The notes beneath the pieces are model-generated. The model worked only from the letters and a program-made list of their open reading frames with translations, was not told the origin of the DNA and did no database searches. Below are positions 6,817 through 7,750 of a stretch of DNA of 7,750 nucleotides, piece after piece. Positions within the stretch are counted from its first letter, which is position 1; every line of letters begins with the position of its first letter. Location of the stretch: contig JAGWST010000422.1 in the NCBI GenBank assembly GCA_028869325.1, positions 1 through 7,750 on the forward strand. The letters are read 5' to 3'. Both the position numbers and the translations under genes were made by a program. The stretch is from a bacterium (GTDB lineage Bacteria; Vulcanimicrobiota; Vulcanimicrobiia; Vulcanimicrobiales; SCRA01).

Positions 6817-6843
6817 GTAGGCCCCTACCTTCGGAGCCCACGC

Positions 6844-6854
6844 GGTGGACCACC
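6844..6854. promoter_or_regulatory. Short inverted repeat in the dnaG leader
   Basis: GGTGG-A-CCACC is an exact inverted repeat of 5-bp arms around one base. An additional CCAC at 6838-6841 also pairs with the GTGG. It could be a small operator or RNA element near dnaG; no protein is assigned. Confidence 0.2.
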
Positions 6855-6866
6855 CTGTTCGCGGCC

Positions 6867-6905
6867 TGTGGACGCCTGCGGATAACTTGCGTTTCCCGTG
6901 GACAG
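6867..6905. promoter_or_regulatory. Cluster of DnaA-box-like units upstream of dnaG
   Basis: TGCGGATAA at 6877-6885 is the complement of TTATCCGCA, 8 of 9 bases of the DnaA box TTATCCACA. TGTGGACGC (6867-6875) and CGTGGACAG (6897-6905) in the same orientation match 6 of 9 each. Starts are 10 and 20 bases apart, i.e. on roughly the same helix face. DnaA is known to regulate transcription at such sites. No AT-rich unwinding region or dnaA gene is present, so a replication origin is not claimed. Confidence 0.35.
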
Positions 6906-6906
6906 C

Positions 6907-6934
6907 TTGTGCATGAGTTTGTCGAACATATGTT
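6907..6934 (+). promoter_or_regulatory. Candidate promoter for the HD-domain gene
   Basis: TTGTGC (6907-6912) and TATGTT (6929-6934) are separated by 16 bases and match the sigma-70 hexamers at 3 and 4 of 6 positions. The -10 hexamer lies inside the LexA-type palindrome, so a repressor bound there would block it. It would leave a leader of about 150 bases before 7093. The hexamer match alone is weak. Confidence 0.25.
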
Positions 6935-6942
6935 CGACAAAC
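6917..6942. promoter_or_regulatory. 26-bp perfect palindrome with a Gram-positive LexA (SOS) box
   Basis: The half-site GTTTGTCGAACAT (6917-6929) is followed directly by its exact reverse complement (6930-6942). The central 14 bases, CGAACATATGTTCG (6923-6936), fit the LexA/DinR consensus CGAAC-N4-GTTCG of Gram-positive bacteria perfectly. It lies between the divergent dnaG and HD-domain genes, 101 bases from the dnaG start and 151 from the HD gene start. LexA would be expected to repress one or both until DNA damage triggers its self-cleavage. The function is inferred; the symmetry is seen directly. Confidence 0.75.
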
Positions 6943-7092
6943 GGACTAACGCATCCCGCCACGCGGAGAGCCGATTTCACACGGAGGTGAATCGCGCGCG
7001 CCCCCGCGCGGGGACTCTTCCTCCCGCTCTCTTCACGCCGTTCTCTCCAAGGGCCGCAGTGGCGGCGCGAAGAGAGCGCGAAGGATGGGCGT
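6943..7092 (+). other. Leader of the HD-domain gene with minor inverted repeats
   Basis: No gene is supported here. TTCAC (6976-6980) and GTGAA (6987-6991) flank ACGGAG. CCCCGCGCGGGG (7002-7013) is a 12-bp self-complementary GC block. A ribosome-binding-like GAAGG (7080-7084) lies eight bases before the GTG at 7093. A frame starting with GTG at 6909 stays open to 7109 but runs through the palindrome and overlaps the HD gene, and is not called. Confidence 0.35.
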
Positions 7093-7750
7093 GTGAAGCG
7101 GATCTTTGATCCCATCCATGGATTCATCGAGCTGGCGGAGACGGAGGTGGCGCTGATGGACAGCGCGCCGTTCCAACGCCTGCGGCGGCTGCGCCAATTG
7201 GGTCTGGCCTACCTGGCATTTCCGTCGGCTGAGCACTCGCGCTTCACGCACGCGCTGGGCGCGCTGGCCATGGGCACGCGCGCCATCGAAGCGCTGCGCG
7301 CGCACTCTCCGGCATACTTCGCGGACGAAGCCGACTATCAGGAGCAGCGGCGCCTGTTGCGCGTGGCCCTGCTCCTGCACGACTTGGGCCATGGTCCGTT
7401 CTCGCACGCCTCCGAGGCCGTGCTCGGAGAGCGCCACGAGGCGCGAACGGAGGAGGTTCTCATGCTGCCGGCGCTGCGCGCCGGCATGGAGCGCGCCGGC
7501 GTCAACCCGCGTGAGGTGTTGGGCCTGATCGTCGCCGACCATCCCTCGGCGTACCCCGTGCTGCGCGAGCTGGTCAGCGGCCCCAACCTGGATTGCGATC
7601 GTATGGATTATCTCCAGCGCGATGCCTATTTCACCGGCGTCATTGGTGGGCGCTACGATGCGGCGCAGCTGGTCGCATCGCTGCGAGTGTTGAGCGTGGA
7701 GGGCGAGCCGCGGCTCGGTATCGACGGCCGCGGTATGGTGGCCCTCGAGC
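7093..7750 (+). CDS. HD-superfamily phosphohydrolase (SAMHD1/YwfO-like), 3' end missing
   Basis: The first 219 codons are present; the frame is open at the window edge. The start KRIFDPIHGFIEL, then FQRLRRLRQLGLAYLAFPSAEHSRFTHALG, is typical of the SAMHD1-like HD family (YwfO-type proteins in bacteria). Metal ligands visible are His53 (in RFTH), His96-Asp97 (HDLGHGPFSH) and Asp169 within DCDRMDYLQRD. By comparison with SAMHD1 (His167, His206, Asp207, Asp311) the site is complete, and Arg170, Tyr173 and Asp177 match its substrate-contact positions Lys312, Tyr315 and Asp319. Known relatives hydrolyse dNTPs to nucleoside and triphosphate, but some bacterial members act on other phosphates, so the substrate is inferred. 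The GTG start follows GAAGG by eight bases; the family-typical DPIHG begins at residue 6. It is divergent from dnaG and faces the LexA-type palindrome. Confidence 0.88.
   Translation, partial: MKRIFDPIHGFIELAETEVALMDSAPFQRLRRLRQLGLAYLAFPSAEHSRFTHALGALAMGTRAIEALRAHSPAYFADEADYQEQRRLLRVALLLHDLGHGPFSHASEAVLGERHEARTEEVLMLPALRAGMERAGVNPREVLGLIVADHPSAYPVLRELVSGPNLDCDRMDYLQRDAYFTGVIGGRYDAAQLVASLRVLSVEGEPRLGIDGRGMVALE

Noticed and set aside
5374..6885. 503-codon open frame on the plus strand over dnaG
   Set aside because: dnaG on the minus strand has an intact zinc finger and Toprim site. The antisense frame is an Arg/Gly/Ala/Leu-rich shadow, though its length is notable.
6841..6960. Replication origin (oriC)
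   Set aside because: DnaA-box-like units are present, but there are only three, two are poor, no AT-rich unwinding element is seen and no dnaA, dnaN or similar marker is near.
6909..7109. 66-codon plus-strand frame crossing the SOS palindrome
   Set aside because: It starts inside the regulatory region, overlaps the HD gene start in another frame, lacks a good ribosome-binding site and has an Arg/Ala-rich product typical of chance frames.

Overview
The window is a high-GC bacterial chromosomal segment made mostly of ordinary, densely packed genes, many with GTG starts. A Gram-positive-type SOS box (CGAACATATGTTCG) and the dnaG-rpoD gene pair suggest a lineage on the Terrabacteria side (Actinobacteria, Firmicutes, Chloroflexi or a related high-GC candidate phylum such as Eremiobacterota). 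That placement is inference; no rRNA or other decisive marker is present.

Layout. Positions 1-263 hold a GC-rich stretch with no convincing gene. Four genes then run on the plus strand: a small KGG-repeat stress protein (264-572), an exported protein of unknown function (597-1358), dTDP-glucose 4,6-dehydratase rfbB/rmlB (1417-2427) and a short-form glucose-1-phosphate thymidylyltransferase rfbA/rmlA (2497-3246). The next three genes are on the minus strand, transcribed in the order dnaG (6816 to 5008), rpoD (4839 to 3643) and a VanZ-like membrane protein (3643 to 3230). The VanZ-like gene overlaps the rpoD stop by one base and overlaps the end of rfbA tail-to-tail by 17 bases. A divergent HD-domain phosphohydrolase gene starts at 7093 (plus) and runs off the right edge.

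How the genes work together. RfbA and RfbB catalyse the first two steps from glucose-1-phosphate to dTDP-4-keto-6-deoxyglucose, a precursor of surface deoxysugars; no rfbC or rfbD lies in the window. DnaG (replication primase) and RpoD (primary sigma factor) form a minimal macromolecular-synthesis operon.

The most interesting spot is the 276-base divergent region 6817-7092. It carries a 26-bp perfect palindrome with a consensus Gram-positive LexA/DinR box at its centre, flanked on the dnaG side by several DnaA-box-like units. This suggests, but does not prove, that SOS control is shared by primase/sigma and the HD-family (possibly dNTP-hydrolysing) enzyme. I found no clearly new multi-gene system, CRISPR array, tRNA, rRNA, insertion sequence or convincing intrinsic terminator.
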